DNA of 8,688 nt, from NCBI GenBank assembly GCA_947629285.1, contig CANRDA010000040.1:1-8688 (forward strand). Reading direction: 5' to 3'. Shown here piece by piece: positions 6,302 through 8,688 of this stretch (the stretch's first letter is position 1; every line of letters starts with the position of its first letter). This DNA comes from an uncultured Bacilli bacterium (GTDB lineage: Bacteria; Bacillota_I; Bacilli_A; RF39; UBA660). The notes under the pieces were generated by a model that worked only from the letters and a program-made list of their open reading frames with translations, was not told the DNA's origin and did no database searches. Made by a program: the position numbers and the translations under genes.

Positions 6302-6345
6302 AATGCTAACAAAAATGCGGAAATATACAAAACATTTAGCATTTT
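6302..6345 (+). promoter_or_regulatory. leader hairpin with two alternative pairings
   Basis: In the predicted leader, AATGCTAA (6302-6309) pairs with TTAGCATT (6336-6343). The same right arm, read as GCATTTT (6339-6345), can instead pair with AAAATGC (6312-6318). The two foldings exclude each other. Both end about 10 bases before the AAAGGAGG ribosome binding site (from 6354). This may stabilise the mRNA or tune translation; no known riboswitch class is recognised. Confidence 0.35.
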
Positions 6346-6367
6346 CAAAAAGAAAAGGAGGTGCAAA

Positions 6368-7756
6368 ATGAAAAAATCTATTATAACTGCTACAGCCGCT
6401 GCTTTTGTTGCTGGAATGGCAATATTGCCTAGTGTTTATGCTGCAGATTTAGATGAAAAGTGTAATAATGTAACTGAATTTAGTGTACTTGCTGAATGCA
6501 TCGATAGTGCTGAAGAAAATGGTGGTACTATCACACTAGGTAGTGATATTATACTAAATAGTTATCAGGAAATTGATGCTGCAGGTAAAGAAATAATTAT
6601 TGATTTAGGTAAATATACTATTACTAGAAAAACAGGTTCTACTTTTAGTTTAGAAAATGGTGATCTTACTATTAAAGGAAACGGTGGTAAGATTATTTCT
6701 GAGAACGGTTTAGGAAATGGTAGTTTCTATGTTTTTGGAAGTGGAAATACACATCTTACTATCGAAAAAGGCGTTACTTTGAGTGGAGATTCACCATTAG
6801 TTATAAGTAATAATGGAGTTAATACTGGAATCGTAGTTGATATTTATGGTGATATAATTAATGATATTAAGCCAGAGGTTTCATCAGTTGATACTTCTGC
6901 TATTGCTGTTCATGGTTTAGTTAAAACAGGAAACCCTAAAATCAATATTTACGGTAATGTAAAAAGTAATTTTGATGCAGGAATTTATCAAGCTGGTGAT
7001 TCTACAATTAACTTGATGCCAGGTTCTAGTGTTAGTGGTGCTTCAGGTATAGTTATTAAATCTGGTGATTTAAACATAAATGGAGCTACTGTAACAGCAA
7101 CTGGTAAATCTTCTGATGGAGTTTCAAGTGGTTCTGGATTTACTTCTACAGGTGCTGCTATCCAAATAGATTCTAATTCTGTGTATGCAGGCGATATTAA
7201 TATATCAATAGAGGATTCTAGTATAGCAAGTGAAAATGGTAATTCTATTCAAGCTTATGGAGATAATACAACTGAAAGTTTAAAAAGTATTAAACTAGAA
7301 GGTGATGTTATTCTTACTGCAGGTGAAGATAAAAATGTTCTTGATGTAGCTGATACTATTAAAACATTTGAGGGTGTAAAAGATTCTGAAAATCAAGTTA
7401 TCAATCTTAATAATGTTTCATCTTATGAAACTCCGGGAGATAAAACAGAACTTAATGCTGCTATTAAAGAAGCTAAATCTAAATTAGAAAATGAATCTAA
7501 ATATTCTAATGATACAGTAGAAGCATTAAAAAAGGCAATAGCTAGTGCTGAAGAAATTGTTAATGATGAAACTGCTGGGCAATCAAAAATTGATGCTTCT
7601 TTGAAAGAATTAAAAGATGCTGTTGCCGCACTCAAAGAAGAAGTTTCAAATCCAAATACAGTTGATAATATTTTTACTTATATTATATTAGGAATTATAG
7701 GAATTTTAGGTTTAGGATTAACTACTAAAAAACTCTTCCTAAATAATAAGTGTTAG
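6368..7756 (+). CDS. secreted cell-surface protein with beta-helix-like body, FIVAR-like domain and NPNTVD sorting signal
   Basis: This 462-residue protein starts with a Sec signal peptide (MKKSIITATAAAFVAGMA..., likely cut after VYA at residue 25). Residues 35-350 are short Gly/Asn/Ser/Thr-rich strands with recurring patterns such as GDLTIKGNGGKI, GNPKINIYGNV, GDSTINLMPGS, GDLNINGATV and GDINISIEDS. These are typical of right-handed beta-helix adhesin-like proteins. Residues 358-422 (DKTELNAAIKEAKSKLE..., KELKDAVAAL) are a charged helical FIVAR-like repeat. NPNTVD (428-433), a membrane helix (435-452) and a KK-containing tail form a sortase-type anchor with Asn instead of Leu and Val in place of the usual Gly. 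Cysteines 32 and 44 could form a disulfide. The start is fixed by AAAGGAGGTG just upstream. It stands alone between its own promoter and terminator. Function is probably adhesion or glycan contact; the ligand is unknown. No catalytic motif was recognised. Confidence 0.85.
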   Translation: MKKSIITATAAAFVAGMAILPSVYAADLDEKCNNVTEFSVLAECIDSAEENGGTITLGSDIILNSYQEIDAAGKEIIIDLGKYTITRKTGSTFSLENGDLTIKGNGGKIISENGLGNGSFYVFGSGNTHLTIEKGVTLSGDSPLVISNNGVNTGIVVDIYGDIINDIKPEVSSVDTSAIAVHGLVKTGNPKINIYGNVKSNFDAGIYQAGDSTINLMPGSSVSGASGIVIKSGDLNINGATVTATGKSSDGVSSGSGFTSTGAAIQIDSNSVYAGDINISIEDSSIASENGNSIQAYGDNTTESLKSIKLEGDVILTAGEDKNVLDVADTIKTFEGVKDSENQVINLNNVSSYETPGDKTELNAAIKEAKSKLENESKYSNDTVEALKKAIASAEEIVNDETAGQSKIDASLKELKDAVAALKEEVSNPNTVDNIFTYIILGIIGILGLGLTTKKLFLNNKC

Positions 7757-7831
7757 TAATATTAGAATTATAAAAGAAAATTAATAAAAAAATGACAAAA
7801 TTTATTGGTTCTCGAATTTCTAGTGTTAAGT

Positions 7832-7859
7832 AGAGTGAGGTAAAGACCTTGCTCTTTTT
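7832..7859 (+). terminator. intrinsic terminator after the surface-protein gene
   Basis: AGAGTGAGGT (7832-7841) pairs with ACCTTGCTCT (7846-7855) around an AAAG loop, a 10-base-pair stem with two G-U pairs. TTTTT follows (7855-7859). This is the most GC-rich hairpin in the window. It lies 75 bases past the stop codon, and the stretch between shows nothing else. Confidence 0.8.
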
Positions 7860-7888
7860 AGTGTGTAATTTTATAATATTTAATTTGA

Positions 7889-7926
7889 ATTTGCAAAAAA
7901 TGTCGTAAAAGCACATTTTTGCAAAT
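7889..7926 (+). repeat. long inverted repeat upstream of the ATPase gene
   Basis: ATTTGCAAAAA (7889-7899) is the exact reverse complement of TTTTTGCAAAT (7916-7926). Pairing continues inward with TGT/ACA after one bulged A. There is no T-run on either side, so it is not an ordinary terminator. It ends 14 bases before the -35 box of the next gene, which suits an operator or a cruciform-forming site. Confidence 0.5.
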
Positions 7927-7940
7927 CAATCATCAAAACT

Positions 7941-7968
7941 TTGTAAACAGGATTTTTTATGATATTAT
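7941..7968 (+). promoter_or_regulatory. extended -10 promoter of the ATPase gene
   Basis: TTGTAA (7941-7946), a 16-base spacer and TATTAT (7963-7968) preceded by TGA (extended -10) form a promoter. Predicted initiation near 7975 is only a few bases before the ATG at 7979, so the mRNA would be almost leaderless. No Shine-Dalgarno sequence is seen before the candidate starts at 7970, 7979 or 7985. Confidence 0.6.
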
Positions 7969-7978
7969 TATGTTGGCG

Positions 7979-8688
7979 ATGAAAATGATAATCAGAAAAG
8001 AATATTTAAATAAAATGATTGCTGCAAAAGATACTGAGTTTATAAAAGTAATAACTGGTGTTAGAAGAAGTGGCAAATCGACTTTACTTATGATGTTTAA
8101 AGAATATTTATTAAACAGTGGTATAAAAGAAGAAAGAATAGTTTATATGAATTTTGAATCTGCTAAGTATGATGATATAAAAAATTATAAAGATTTATAT
8201 TCATATGTTAAAGAAAAAATAAAGAATAAAAAAATATACTTGTTATTAGATGAAGTACAAAATGTGGATATGTGGGAAAAGGCGATAAATTCGTTTAAAG
8301 TGGATTTTGATATAGATATTTATATTACAGGTTCAAATGCCTATTTACTATCCTCTGAATTATCGACTTTACTTTCTGGAAGATATATAGAAATAAAAGT
8401 ATATCCATTATCTTTTAAAGAATATTTAGAATTTAATAATTATGATAAAGAAAATATAGAAAGTAAGTTTAATGAATACTTAAAATATGGTGGTCTTCCA
8501 GCAATAACACTCATAAAAGATAATAATGACTTAGTATTGTCATATTTAAACGATATATATAATTCGATTATAAAAAAAGATATAATAGATAGAAACATCA
8601 TAAAGGATACTGCATTACTTGAAAATATAATAAAGTATTTATCTAATAATATTGGTAGTAGTGTTTCTTCTACTAAAATAAGTGATTA
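7979..8688 (+). CDS. AAA_14/DUF4143 family ATP-binding protein, 3' end cut by the window
   Basis: The frame is open from ATG 7979 to the window end (236 codons seen; the family usually has about 380-430). Visible features are the Walker A loop GVRRSGKST (27-35), Walker B YLLLDEVQN (87-95), the sensor-like ITGSNA (116-121), LLSGRYIEIKVYPLSFKEY (131-149), typical of this family, and YGGLPA (170-175). The N-terminal part is the AAA_14 ATPase; the DUF4143 domain begins near residue 190. Such P-loop proteins are abundant, often as isolated, horizontally mobile genes in gut and oral bacteria and archaea. Their cellular role is not established. ATG 7970 is an in-frame alternative but would lie upstream of the predicted transcription start, and 7985 is also possible. 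It has its own promoter, and no partner gene is visible. Confidence 0.9.
   Translation, partial: MKMIIRKEYLNKMIAAKDTEFIKVITGVRRSGKSTLLMMFKEYLLNSGIKEERIVYMNFESAKYDDIKNYKDLYSYVKEKIKNKKIYLLLDEVQNVDMWEKAINSFKVDFDIDIYITGSNAYLLSSELSTLLSGRYIEIKVYPLSFKEYLEFNNYDKENIESKFNEYLKYGGLPAITLIKDNNDLVLSYLNDIYNSIIKKDIIDRNIIKDTALLENIIKYLSNNIGSSVSSTKISD

Noticed and set aside
7725..7916. Minus-strand open frame of 63 codons after the surface-protein gene
   Set aside because: It overlaps the terminator hairpin and inverted repeat and has no recognisable domain.
7889..7926. Chromosome dimer resolution (dif) site
   Set aside because: It is a palindrome with A-runs and does not resemble the known dif core; the arms match each other too exactly and the centre is too long.
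1..8688. Use of TGA as a tryptophan codon (Mycoplasma-type code)
   Set aside because: All complete genes end at sensible positions with TAA or TAG under the standard code, Trp is encoded by TGG, and no domain continues past an in-frame TGA. The absence of TGA stops alone is weak evidence.

Overview
The window is very AT-rich with A/T-ending codons. It carries the mnmG-rsmG-noc block that sits next to the replication origin in many Bacillota. Low GC, strong AGGAGG-type ribosome binding sites, a noncanonical NPNTVD cell-wall sorting motif and DUF2975/DUF4173 membrane proteins suggest a host-associated Bacillota or Erysipelotrichia/RF39-like bacterium. That placement is inference. All genes lie on the + strand. 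Stops are TAA or TAG only, and Trp is written TGG.

Region 1 (1-2161): the 3' part of mnmG (tRNA wobble uridine modification) overlaps rsmG (16S rRNA m7G methyltransferase). rsmG appears broken: about 30 codons are missing and the conserved C-terminal tail continues in another frame.

Region 2 (2162-3926): a Noc-type ParB protein (nucleoid occlusion) has its own promoter and terminator. Its linker is expanded to about 275 Pro/Gln/Ser-rich residues and it lacks the usual N-terminal membrane helix. Direct repeats of ATTTCCC, the known Noc half-site, overlap its promoter, which suggests autoregulation. The soj-spo0J (parA-parB) pair that follows noc in Bacillus is absent here.

Region 3 (3927-6140): a three-gene operon encodes a DUF2975 membrane protein, a small Cro/C1-type regulator and a large DUF4173 membrane protein. 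It has a good extended -10 promoter and a terminator overlapping the last stop codon. The regulator probably controls the operon.

Region 4 (6141-7859): a single-gene unit for a secreted surface protein, with a signal peptide, a beta-helix-like Gly/Asn-rich body, a FIVAR-like helical domain and an NPNTVD anchor. It has a clear promoter, a structured leader and a terminator.

Region 5 (7860-8688): an inverted repeat and a promoter lead into an AAA_14/DUF4143-type ATPase cut by the window edge. Its predicted transcript is nearly leaderless.

No rRNA, tRNA, CRISPR array, insertion sequence or phage gene was seen. The best candidate for something new is the noc locus: half-site array over its own promoter, giant disordered linker and possible internal translation start.
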